A program made the translations under genes and the position numbers. This document shows, piece after piece, positions 26,230 through 32,933 of a DNA stretch of 64,000 nucleotides. Origin of the DNA: Fibrobacter sp. UWR3 (GTDB lineage Bacteria; Fibrobacterota; Fibrobacteria; Fibrobacterales; Fibrobacteraceae). The stretch is taken from positions 186,001 to 250,000 of the forward strand of contig NZ_FRCW01000002.1 in the NCBI RefSeq assembly GCF_900143055.1, written 5' to 3'. The notes under the pieces were generated by a model, which saw only the letters and a program-made list of their open reading frames with translations, searched no databases and was not told where the DNA came from. Every line of letters starts with the position of its first letter. Position 1 is the first letter of the stretch.

Positions 26230-27144
26230 ATGATTAAAACCCGCGCGATAGTCCTGCACCGCTTCCCCTACAGCGATTCCAGCTGGATCGTGAAGGCGCT
26301 TACGGAAGAAACCGGCACGGTCTCCTTCATCGTGAAGGGAGGCAAGCGCAAGGACAGCCCGTTCAGGGGGGCGCTCGACCCGCTCGCCCTGTGCGAGATA
26401 GTGTATCGCGAGAACCCGAATACGGAACTGCAGTTCCTGAAGGAAGCGAGCGTCATCAACTGGCACCCGCACCTTCGCGAAGACCTGCTCGCCCTCGCGA
26501 AGGCGCAGGTGATGGCCGAAATCGTACTGCGGTACGCACCCGCGGGTGTCCCGCTGGAAGGTGAATTCGCCCTGCTGGAAGAGGCGCTCGCGGCGCTTGA
26601 CGTACCCGATAATAAACTGCCCGCGGACGATAATTCTGAAGTTAAACTCCCAGCGGGCAATTCGCCTGAAGTTAAACAGCCCGCAGATTCCGAAGTTAAA
26701 CCGCCCGCGGGCAATTCGCCGGAACAAGATGCCACACCCTCCTTACCAGCAGGCATTAAACCACCAGCAGGCATTAAACAGCCCGCAAACAAGTCGGGTG
26801 TTTTCGCCCGCTGGCTCCTGGATATCTGCGAACTCTGGGGCTACCACCTGGACATGAATTTCTGCAGCCGCTGCGACCACCAAATCGAAGGCGTTCCGGC
26901 CGATTTCCATCCGGAAACAGGCGCATTCGTCTGCAAAAGCTGCCTCGGGGTCGAAACTCCCCGCGCTCGGCCCGAGACGCTCGCCGGTTTCGAGGCGCTG
27001 CGCACCGGCAGGGCAATCGCGCACCCGGAATTCGTCGAGAACGCTCTCCTCGCCTACCTGCGCAGCCACATCGGGTTCATGCGCGAAATAAACTCGCTCA
27101 AGTTCCTGAACGAGACGCGAAAGTTATACGACCGTTCGCGCTAA
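26230..27144 (+). CDS. recO: DNA repair protein RecO with repetitive Pro-rich insert
   Basis: A 304-residue RecO, the mediator that loads RecA at single-strand gaps with RecF/RecR. N-terminal OB fold: IKTRAIVLHRFPYSDSSWIVKALTEETG, then KGGKRKDSPFRGALDPL. C-terminal zinc motif: FCSRCDHQIEGV ... FVCKSCLGVE (four Cys). Between them (about residues 128-193) is a low-complexity insert of repeated blocks such as KLPADDNSEV, KLPAGNSPEV, KPPAGNSPE, absent from normal RecO (about 240 residues). The DNA of the insert is itself a minisatellite (gaagttaaac, gcgggcaattcgcc). It probably forms a flexible loop and need not impair function. The C-terminal codons and stop overlap the first unit of the tandem array at 27130. 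Confidence 0.93.
   Translation: MIKTRAIVLHRFPYSDSSWIVKALTEETGTVSFIVKGGKRKDSPFRGALDPLALCEIVYRENPNTELQFLKEASVINWHPHLREDLLALAKAQVMAEIVLRYAPAGVPLEGEFALLEEALAALDVPDNKLPADDNSEVKLPAGNSPEVKQPADSEVKPPAGNSPEQDATPSLPAGIKPPAGIKQPANKSGVFARWLLDICELWGYHLDMNFCSRCDHQIEGVPADFHPETGAFVCKSCLGVETPRARPETLAGFEALRTGRAIAHPEFVENALLAYLRSHIGFMREINSLKFLNETRKLYDRSR
26614..26805 (+). repeat. In-frame minisatellite inside recO
   Basis: Imperfect tandem repeats with cores gaagttaaac, cagcgggcaattcgcc and ccagcaggcattaaa, always keeping the recO frame. Confidence 0.8.
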
Positions 27145-27375
27145 ACTCGGGGATTAAATTACTCCGGTTTGCGCTCACTCTCCCAACCGCCCCTGTTTAA
27201 TAACAGGGGCTTTGTTGCTCACAATGACGACCGTTCGCGCTAGATTCCTGAATTAAATTACTCCGGTAGGCGCTCACTTTCGCCTTCGACGACTCGTTAA
27301 TACGAGTCGCTTTTGGCTCACAAACGACCGGTCGCACTAAACTCGGGGATTAAATTACTCCGGTTTGCGCTCACA
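27130..27375 (+). repeat. Tandem array of ~98-bp modules with TAAT-loop hairpins
   Basis: This accounts for most of the 364-base gap between recO and panB. Module starts at 27130, 27229 and 27326 (gaccgttcgcgct / gaccggtcgcact), two complete and one partial. Each has a conserved first part (attaaattactccgg then tttgcgctcac) and, in the complete units, a hairpin with variable stem but the same TAAT loop: gcccctgtt / aacaggggc (27189-27210) and cgactcgt / acgagtcg (27290-27309), each followed by T-rich sequence and a gctcac box. The first module starts within the last codons of recO. Confidence 0.85.
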
Positions 27376-27430
27376 CCCACCTGCGACGACCTCGCGCCAA
27401 CTTCCAACATAATTTCTATCTTTTACACGC

Positions 27431-27496
27431 TGTGAAAAGCGCAGTTTATAGAAAGCGCTGTTCACAGAAAGCGCGGTTTACAAGCGCGGTTCATAA
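27431..27496 (+). repeat. Short ~16-bp direct repeats upstream of panB
   Basis: Three to four imperfect copies of a unit like ttcacagaaagcgcgg precede the panB ribosome site. The last 12 bases before panB (aaataggagatg) hold a normal ribosome binding site. Confidence 0.6.
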
Positions 27497-27508
27497 ATAG
27501 GAGATGCT

Positions 27509-28255
27509 ATGCTTACTGCGGAAGATATCCGCGCCTTGAAGGGCACGGGCAAGAAAGTTTCGATGATTACCGCCTACGACTTCGCGTTCGCCCAGATGGC
27601 AGAAGCCGCCGGAGTCGACCAGATTCTCGTGGGCGACAGCCTCGCGAACACCATGCTCGGCTACAAGAGCACCCGCGAAATCGGCATGACCGAAATGCTC
27701 ATCTTCGTCGCCGCCGTCTGCCGCGGCGCCCCCAACACGCACGTGGTGGCCGACATGCCCTACCTGAGCGACAAGGATCCGCAAACCGCATACGATAACG
27801 CTAAGCGCTTCATGGACTTAGGTGCAGCAAGCGTCAAGCTCGAGGGCACCCCCGCAGGCGTCATCGAATACCTCCGCAGCAAGGATATTCCCGTCTGCGC
27901 ACACCTCGGGCTGCTCCCGCAGACTGCAGAAAACTTCAAGCAGAAGGGCAAGACCGAAGAAGAGGCCCGCGCCATCGAAGAGGCCGCCAAGTTCGTCGAT
28001 AGCCTCGGATGCTTCGAGACGGTGCTCGAGCACATCCCCGAAGAACTCGGCAAGAAGATTACCGGCGAGGTGAAAAGCGTCACCATCGGCATCGGCGGCG
28101 GAAAATTTACCGACGGACACGTGCTCGTGATGCACGACGCGCTCGGAATGCACCAGAAAAAGCTCCCTCCGTTCGCCACGAAGTTCGTCGACATGTATTC
28201 CCTCGGCGTAGAAGGCTTCCGCAAGTACGTGGAGAGCGTGAAGAACGAAGCGTAA
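27509..28255 (+). CDS. panB: 3-methyl-2-oxobutanoate hydroxymethyltransferase
   Basis: A 248-residue PanB, first step of pantothenate (coenzyme A) synthesis: ketoisovalerate plus methylene-tetrahydrofolate gives ketopantoate. Motifs: MITAYDFAFAQMAEAAGVDQILVGDSLANTMLGY (metal ligand Asp in GDS), VVADMPYLS (Asp ligand), VKLEG, CAHLGLLPQ, and IGIGGGKFTDGHVLVMHDALG. A strong ribosome site (aggagatgct) fixes the start. No panC or panD is adjacent; the gene stands alone between repeat regions. Confidence 0.95.
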   Translation: MLTAEDIRALKGTGKKVSMITAYDFAFAQMAEAAGVDQILVGDSLANTMLGYKSTREIGMTEMLIFVAAVCRGAPNTHVVADMPYLSDKDPQTAYDNAKRFMDLGAASVKLEGTPAGVIEYLRSKDIPVCAHLGLLPQTAENFKQKGKTEEEARAIEEAAKFVDSLGCFETVLEHIPEELGKKITGEVKSVTIGIGGGKFTDGHVLVMHDALGMHQKKLPPFATKFVDMYSLGVEGFRKYVESVKNEA

Positions 28256-28261
28256 CACACA

Positions 28262-28403
28262 GCAAGGAGAAAATTTTCTCTACGCAAAGCAAAAAAATTT
28301 GTCGCAGCGCAGAAAAAATCTTTCTTGATTGAAAAATTTTCTCTCGCGAACGAAAAATTTCTGGTGAAAAGAAAAAAATCTCGTCGATGACGGGATTTTT
28401 TTT
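28262..28403 (+). repeat. Phased A/T tracts and terminator after panB
   Basis: About six A/T tracts (aaaattttctc, aaaaaaattt, aaaaaatc, aaaaattttctc, aaaaattt, aaaaaaatc) recur every 19-22 bases, about two helical turns, predicting intrinsic curvature. The last one runs into an intrinsic terminator: stem aaatctcgtc / gacgggattt (28376-28398) followed by T run to 28403. The gap to the H1-like gene (28404-28620) is AT-rich and holds no gene I can support. Confidence 0.6.
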
Positions 28404-28620
28404 GCAAGTGTTACGAAAATCACAAGTAATTCTTTGAGTATCATCAAGTTACAATCACAAAAGACTGCTACGTACAAAAAAGGAGCAAATCGTCTGCAAC
28501 CCGCGTCGTTATTGGGCTCGCGTCATTTTACATACAAAGTAATTTTCATCCCTTATAAGACAACTTTTCCATCTTGTCAATATCTTTTTGAAAAAAAATG
28601 AAAAAAATTTTAAAAAGGTG

Positions 28621-28649
28621 TTGACTTTTTGTGAAAATAAAGTTATTTT
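28621..28649 (+). promoter_or_regulatory. Promoter of the histone H1-like gene
   Basis: TTGACT (28621-28626), 17-base spacer, TATTTT (28644-28649), 43 bases before the start codon, preceded by long A/T tracts that resemble an UP element. Confidence 0.55.
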
Positions 28650-28691
28650 AATGTCATCAAAACAATTAACCCTCAAAAAAGGAAGAATACA

Positions 28692-28958
28692 ATGGCTACT
28701 ACAAAGAAAACTGTTGCTAAGAAGGCTCCTGCCAAGAAGGCTGCTCCGGCTAAGAAGGCTGTTGCCAAGAAGGCTCCGGCTAAGAAGGCTGCTGCTAAGA
28801 AGGCTCCGGCCAAGAAGGCTGCCCCGGCTAAGAAGGCTGTTGCCAAGAAGGCTCCGGCCAAGAAGGCTGCTCCGGCTAAGAAGGCTGTTGCCAAGAAGGC
28901 TCCGGCTAAGAAGGTCGCTGCCAAGAAGGCTCCGGCTAAGAAGGCCGCCAAGAAGTAA
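28692..28958 (+). CDS. Histone H1-like Lys/Ala/Pro repeat protein
   Basis: An 88-residue protein made almost only of Ala, Lys, Pro and Val in repeats AKKAPAKKA / AKKAVAKKA, like the C-terminal tail of eukaryotic histone H1 and bacterial H1-like proteins (AlgP, Hc-type, BpH1). Such proteins bind and condense DNA non-specifically; this is the expected role. The start has a good ribosome site (aaaaaaggaag), a clear promoter and a terminator, consistent with a strongly expressed single gene. The DNA is itself a repeat (gctaagaaggct), so copy number may vary between strains; the long reverse and shifted frames here are shadows. Confidence 0.88.
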   Translation: MATTKKTVAKKAPAKKAAPAKKAVAKKAPAKKAAAKKAPAKKAAPAKKAVAKKAPAKKAAPAKKAVAKKAPAKKVAAKKAPAKKAAKK

Positions 28959-28990
28959 TTTTTATTCTTCTTTAAAGCTCTCTTTTGGAA

Positions 28991-29020
28991 AGGTCCCGCT
29001 CTGCGGGCCCTTTTCATTTT
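28991..29020 (+). terminator. Terminator of the H1-like gene
   Basis: Stem aggtcccgc / gcgggccct (one mismatch), loop tct, then ttttcattttt. Confidence 0.75.
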
Positions 29021-29169
29021 TGCACGTTTTAAACACAAATAAACATCCCGAAGCCATCAATCAATTTGAAACTTCATCTTAAGCAGGGTATAAGCAGTCT
29101 TATAAATGGAAGGCGTCGGCCAAGGCATCATTTAAAATCATTTTAAAGATAATTTCTATCTTTAAAAAC

Positions 29170-29568
29170 ATGATTTCGGAAAAAGACCTCGAAGAACTCC
29201 AGAAAATTCCCCTAGATGAACGTGTCAAGCGCGTTGAAGCGCTGCTCGAAACAAAGGAAAACCCGCGCGGTTTTGAACTCGGGCTCCTCCTCGCCCTCAA
29301 AATGGGCCAGGAAATCCGTGAAAAGAAACCCCTCGGGAGCGAATCGGGCGACCTCGTGGTAAGCTGGAAGGACAAATATTCCGAATATGTGATTGAAGAA
29401 GCCATCGCAAGCGCGAAGGAATTCCTGCTGCACCCGGCAAGCATCGCCGAAAAGATCAAGGCGGGCATGGACAAGTTCAACAAGGCGCCGGAAGATGCCG
29501 GGCAAGAGAGCACCGGTCAGCAAAACGCTGCCGAATCGAAGGACCAAAACGAGGCAGAAAATGGATAA
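29170..29568 (+). CDS. Small hypothetical protein coupled to ppx/gppA
   Basis: A 132-residue cytoplasmic protein I do not recognise: helical N-terminus (ISEKDLEELQKIPLDERVKRVEALLETKENPRGFELGLLLALKMG), a central VVSWKDKYSEYVIEEAIASAKEFLLHPASIAEKIKAG and a Gln/Ala/Glu-rich tail. Its stop codon overlaps the start of the next gene by 8 bases, so translation of the phosphatase gene is probably coupled to it. The tail is low-complexity and may be an extension added by repeat growth. An association with polyphosphate/ppGpp metabolism is only suggested by the coupling. Confidence 0.68.
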   Translation: MISEKDLEELQKIPLDERVKRVEALLETKENPRGFELGLLLALKMGQEIREKKPLGSESGDLVVSWKDKYSEYVIEEAIASAKEFLLHPASIAEKIKAGMDKFNKAPEDAGQESTGQQNAAESKDQNEAENG

Positions 29569-30574
29569 CAAACTCCAGGCCACCGTAGATATCGGGAGCC
29601 ACAGCTGCATATTGCTGATCGCCGCATTCGAAGACGCTCCCGCAAGTTCACCAGCCGAAACAGCCGAAGCAGAAGTTAAACCGCGCCAAATTTTGGTGCC
29701 GAAACTCCAGAAGGTGGAAATCTGCCGCCTGGGTGAAGACATTTATGAACATGGCGCCATCACGCAGGCGCGCATCGAGGAACTCTCGAGAGTGCTGACC
29801 AAGTTCCGCATGGACCTGCACGCGCTCGGCGCCGACCTCAAGGCGGCCGTCATGACCGAAGCGATGCGCAAGGCATCGAACCCGGACGAAGTTCTCGACG
29901 CGGCAGAAAAGGCGCTCTGGATGCGCCCGCGAATCATCAGCGGCGAAGAAGAAGGCAAGCTCACCTACCGTTCCGTGAAGGAATGGCACGGCGAAGGCAT
30001 CGTCACCATCGATATCGGCGGCGGTTCCACCGAGCTCAGCAACGGCGAGACCACGTTCTCGATACCCGTCGGCGCACTCAAGATGTTCAAGGCGATGGGC
30101 CCGATTCCTGGACCGGAATACAAGAAGTTCGTGAAGGAGACCTTCAAGGAAGTGAGCTTCAAGGGCATGACCAAGAAGCCCGTCTACCTTATCGGCGGCA
30201 CGGGAACCGCACTCGCGATGGTCTACCTCGACAAGCCGAAGTTCGACTACAAGGCAATCGAAGGGCTCGAGATGAGCATCGCCGACCTCGACGCGGTCAC
30301 CACGCGCATATCGAACCTCTCGAAGGAACTGCGCGCGATGCTCCCGGGGCTCGAGAACGGCAGGAGCGACGTAATCATCTGCGGACTTTTCTGGCTCAAG
30401 TCGCTTTTGGAAAAACTGCGCGTAGAAACCTTCCGCATCAGCACCGCGGGCATCCGTTTCGGGCTCCTGTACCCGCCGGAACCCGAACCTGAAGCAAAAC
30501 CGAAGGCGAAAAAGACACCGCCCTGGCTCAAGAAGAAGGAAGAGAATTCTGCCGAAGAAGGCTCGGACCAGTAA
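29561..30574 (+). CDS. Ppx/GppA-family phosphatase
   Basis: A 337-residue member of the actin-like ASKHA fold: N-terminal phosphate loop VDIGSHSCILLIA, second loop TIDIGGGSTELS and the third GGTGTALAM. The family degrades inorganic polyphosphate (Ppx) or pppGpp (GppA); length is that of the short single-domain (two-lobe) form, so the two activities cannot be separated by sequence. A stretch after residue 25 (EDAPASSPAETAEAEVKPRQ) is an insertion; its codons gaagttaaaccgc are like the recO minisatellite. Start ATG at 29561 lies inside the previous gene (overlap 8). Followed by a hairpin repeat that probably terminates transcription. Confidence 0.9.
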   Translation: MDNKLQATVDIGSHSCILLIAAFEDAPASSPAETAEAEVKPRQILVPKLQKVEICRLGEDIYEHGAITQARIEELSRVLTKFRMDLHALGADLKAAVMTEAMRKASNPDEVLDAAEKALWMRPRIISGEEEGKLTYRSVKEWHGEGIVTIDIGGGSTELSNGETTFSIPVGALKMFKAMGPIPGPEYKKFVKETFKEVSFKGMTKKPVYLIGGTGTALAMVYLDKPKFDYKAIEGLEMSIADLDAVTTRISNLSKELRAMLPGLENGRSDVIICGLFWLKSLLEKLRVETFRISTAGIRFGLLYPPEPEPEAKPKAKKTPPWLKKKEENSAEEGSDQ

Positions 30575-30575
30575 C

Positions 30576-30605
30576 GTCATCCCCGCGTAGGCGGGGATCT
30601 TTTTA
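30576..30605 (+). repeat. Palindromic element acting as terminator (ppx / rlmI)
   Basis: gtcatccccgc-gtag-gcggggatc: 8-bp perfect stem atccccgc / gcggggat followed by ttttt. A longer relative is inside rlmI (31135-31211), and the same type of hairpin ends the tkt gene (34598-34633). Confidence 0.75.
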
Positions 30606-31658
30606 CAATTCCACGAGCGTCGCGACGAGGCAAGAATCCTTCGTAGCGCCGCTACCTGCAAAATCGATATCCTGCCCGCGCTTCCAAGCAGTGCGGGCTT
30701 TTTCGTGAACCGACCTGACGGCGGCAAGCACGTCACGCGCGAAGGTGTCGAGCGCGAACTCGCTGTAATTGGAACTCACCATGATGAAGGCTCCCGCGTT
30801 CAGGAGCGCCGCACATTCCGAGACGAGCGGCATCAAATGTTCCCGCACGTTGAAGTTGAACCCCTTGAAGCGCGCGAAACTCGGCGGGTCGAGCACGATA
30901 CCATCGAACTTGAGTCCCTTCTTTGCAGCCCAGCGCACATATTCGAGCGCATTCCCGCGGAAAAATTCACCGGGGCGCAGGTCGAGCCCGTTCAGCGCGT
31001 AGTTTTCGCGGCCCTTGTCGAGAATCTTCCCGCTGATGTCGGCGTTCGTGGCGACTGCGGCACCCCCGAGGCGCGCGTGCACCGAGAAACTGCACGTATA
31101 GCTGAAGAGGTTCAGGAACCGCGGGCCTCCACTTGTCATCCCCGCGCAGGCGGGCGGACAGCACTTAACAACTTGTTGTTTAGTGCGCATGGCCACCAAG
31201 GTGGGGATCTTCTTTGAACCTTCGCCAGTCATCGCGCGGAAGCGGTCTTCCACCTCGAGGCGCACGTGCCTCATGTCGAGGAACAGCCCCGGATTGACGG
31301 TATCGAGCAAGTCCACATGGAAGCGCGCGTTGCCTTCGCGTACCGTACCTACGGCCGCATCGCGGGTCCCGAACGCTACCTCCATGGGCGCGTTCTCAAG
31401 CGACTTGCCCGAACGGGAAAGCCTCTCCTTCACGATGATGCACGCGGGGTTGAACATCGCGGCCACCGCATCCACGAACTCGCGGCGACGCGGGAGCATC
31501 TCCGGCCCAAAGAACTGCACCTGCAAGCGGTCGCCGAAGCGGTCGAGCGTAAGCCCCGGGAATCCGTCGGCGGCTCCATTTACAATGCGATAAGCGTCCG
31601 TCACCTCGAACAGCGACGCACGCTTTTCAAATGCAGTCCTAAGTAAATTCTTCATCAT
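30603..31658 (-). CDS. rlmI: Class I SAM-dependent rRNA methyltransferase (RlmI-like) with in-frame repeat insertion
   Basis: A 351-residue RlmI/RlmK-type 23S rRNA cytosine-C5 methyltransferase. N-terminal PUA-like/EEHEE region (FEVTDAYRIVNGAADGFPGLTLDRFGDRLQVQFFG), then the Rossmann core: FLNLFSYTCSFSVHARLGGA (SAM site), NADISGKILDKGRENYALNGL, FDGIVLDPPSFARF (catalytic motif) and a C-terminal strand. Between FRAMTGEG and PRFLNLF about 30 residues (KIPTLVAMRTKQQVVKCCPPACAGMTSG) have no counterpart in the family; they are encoded by a palindromic repeat (31135-31211) in frame. The start MM is likely either Met. Convergent with ppx across a terminator hairpin. Confidence 0.9.
   Translation of the reverse strand: MMKNLLRTAFEKRASLFEVTDAYRIVNGAADGFPGLTLDRFGDRLQVQFFGPEMLPRRREFVDAVAAMFNPACIIVKERLSRSGKSLENAPMEVAFGTRDAAVGTVREGNARFHVDLLDTVNPGLFLDMRHVRLEVEDRFRAMTGEGSKKIPTLVAMRTKQQVVKCCPPACAGMTSGGPRFLNLFSYTCSFSVHARLGGAAVATNADISGKILDKGRENYALNGLDLRPGEFFRGNALEYVRWAAKKGLKFDGIVLDPPSFARFKGFNFNVREHLMPLVSECAALLNAGAFIMVSSNYSEFALDTFARDVLAAVRSVHEKARTAWKRGQDIDFAGSGATKDSCLVATLVEL
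31135..31211 (-). repeat. Palindromic repeat inserted in frame in rlmI
   Basis: Outer arms gtcatcccc and gtggggatc flank internal segments including acaacttgttgt and a ccacc / ggtgg hairpin. The 30576 hairpin has the same outer sequence. The insert keeps the reading frame and contains no stop codon in the rlmI frame. Confidence 0.75.
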
Positions 31659-31689
31659 CTATAACGCATGCCCAAAATTTTCGAAGACT

Positions 31690-31737
31690 TCTTTCGTCTT
31701 TCGTCTGTAGCGAGCATGGCGAGCGTTCTTTCGTCTA
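31690..31737 (-). repeat. Repeat phased from the nrdR stop codon
   Basis: On the minus strand the nrdR TAG begins tagacgaaagaacg, identical to the first 14 bases after the hinT gene (26039), followed after a spacer by agacgaaagacgaaag in 7-base phase. Confidence 0.7.
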
Positions 31738-32181
31738 AGTTTTATCCATCGACTTGATCTGGTCCACGAACTCGCCTACTTCCTTGAACTCGCGGTAGAT
31801 GGAAGCGAACCGCACGTAGGCGACCGCGTCGAGCTTCTTGAGTTCCTGCATCACGAGATTCCCGATAGTATCGTAGCCCACCTCGGAATTGTCGTTCACC
31901 GGCAGGGCGTTTTCCACGCGGGTCGCGAGTTCTTCGATGTCCTCGGGCGTAATCGGGCGCTTCTTGCACGAGTTCATGATGCCGCGAATCAGCTTTTCGC
32001 GCTGGAAAGGCTGCTTTTCGCCACTCCTCTTCACGACCGTCAACGGCTGGAGTTCAATATACTCGCGGGTCGTGAACCTGCGGCCGCAGGCCAGGCACTC
32101 ACGCCGTCTGCGGATGGCGATTCCACTCACGCGACTATCGACCACTTTGTCGTTGTCGTTCTTGCAAAAAGGGCAAATCAT
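31735..32181 (-). CDS. nrdR: Transcriptional repressor of ribonucleotide reductase genes
   Basis: A 148-residue NrdR. Zinc ribbon: CPFC at residues 3-6 and CLACGRRF at about 30-37; ATP-cone: VKRSGEKQPFQREKLIRGIMNSCKKRPI; then VENALP and GNLVMQELKKLDAVAYVRFASIYREF. NrdR senses ATP/dATP and represses nrd operons. It is usually unlinked to nrd genes, as here. Ribosome site is weak. The TAG stop is the first triplet of a heptad-type repeat. Confidence 0.96.
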   Translation of the reverse strand: MICPFCKNDNDKVVDSRVSGIAIRRRRECLACGRRFTTREYIELQPLTVVKRSGEKQPFQREKLIRGIMNSCKKRPITPEDIEELATRVENALPVNDNSEVGYDTIGNLVMQELKKLDAVAYVRFASIYREFKEVGEFVDQIKSMDKT

Positions 32182-32238
32182 GGCTAGAATATAGGATATT
32201 TTGCGAAAAAATGCAAATTTTTTATTCTTTACAGCCCA

Positions 32239-32919
32239 CTAGTCCTTGATACAGCGGACACTGATCAAGGTATTTTTTCGGTTCTCGAACCAGCCCGTAG
32301 TGTCATTTTCGTAGCGAAGATTCAAGGTGAAAGCCTCGTCGTCATCGATTCCAGCGGAACTCCAGAAGAACGCCCCGGAATTGATGATGGAGAGACGCCC
32401 TTCGCCACGGGTTTCGCTCCTGTCAAGCGCGACTCCCCCGGGTAGCGCCGCAAATCCGTAGTCATCCGTACCGGCAGAATAGTTGCCCTTCTCGTCCCAG
32501 GCCGTCGTCGCCTTGAGCTTACCGCCCGCAACCTTAGTGCCCCCGGCAAAAACGACCAGGGTCGTCCAGTCGTCTTCACTCGGCAGGCGCCAACCGCGCG
32601 GGCACGCCTTCATGGCAGCATTCCAGTCGTAGAAGCACCCGTACATGGTAAACACCTCAAACTCCCGGCACACGCTGCCTTCCATATCGTAATTGAGGTT
32701 TTCCGCCATCCACACCTGATCGCCAATCTGCACGGTCTTGTACCTCTGACCGTCGCGCGTATCGCGGAGCGTATTCGCAGAATCATCGTACTCGCTACTT
32801 CCGCGCCCATCCTCCGGCGTAACAAAGTCATCGCCGTCGTCACTACAAGCAGCGAGAAGAAGCAAAATGGACCCTATCGCGGCGCTCCGTTTGCTCCAGG
32901 GAGACAACAATACAGACAT
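32239..32919 (-). CDS. FISUMP-domain lipoprotein, signal peptide encoded by a palindromic element
   Basis: A 226-residue lipoprotein (start 32919, ribosome site taggagg, signal peptide with LLLLAAC, Cys25) followed by an Asp-rich stretch and one FISUMP domain: DTRDGQRYKTVQIGDQVWMAENLNY, GCFYDWNAAMKACPRGWRLPSEDDW, ending VRCIKD. Compared with other copies the CYN...Y segment is shortened, and the domain is compact. Residues LLSPWSKRSAAIGS of the signal peptide are encoded by the repeat at 32869-32905. It lies 14 bases downstream of the two-domain FISUMP gene on the same strand, so the pair is an operon. Confidence 0.87.
   Translation of the reverse strand: MSVLLSPWSKRSAAIGSILLLLAACSDDGDDFVTPEDGRGSSEYDDSANTLRDTRDGQRYKTVQIGDQVWMAENLNYDMEGSVCREFEVFTMYGCFYDWNAAMKACPRGWRLPSEDDWTTLVVFAGGTKVAGGKLKATTAWDEKGNYSAGTDDYGFAALPGGVALDRSETRGEGRLSIINSGAFFWSSAGIDDDEAFTLNLRYENDTTGWFENRKNTLISVRCIKD
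32869..32905 (-). repeat. Palindromic element encoding a signal-peptide n-region (FISUMP 32239-32919)
   Basis: On the coding strand tgtctccctggagc ... gccgcgatagggtcc; outer arms ccct / aggg with gga and gat internal-loop bases as in the intergenic copy at 63655. No in-frame Met lies between the element and the lipobox, so it must be translated. Confidence 0.7.
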
Positions 32920-32933
32920 ATTTCCTCCTAAAA

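Noticed and set aside
28588-29082. Leu/Arg-rich and Phe/Leu/Ala-rich frames over the H1-like gene
   Set aside because: They are the other frames of the gctaagaag repeat; only the Lys/Ala frame has promoter, ribosome site and terminator in the right places.
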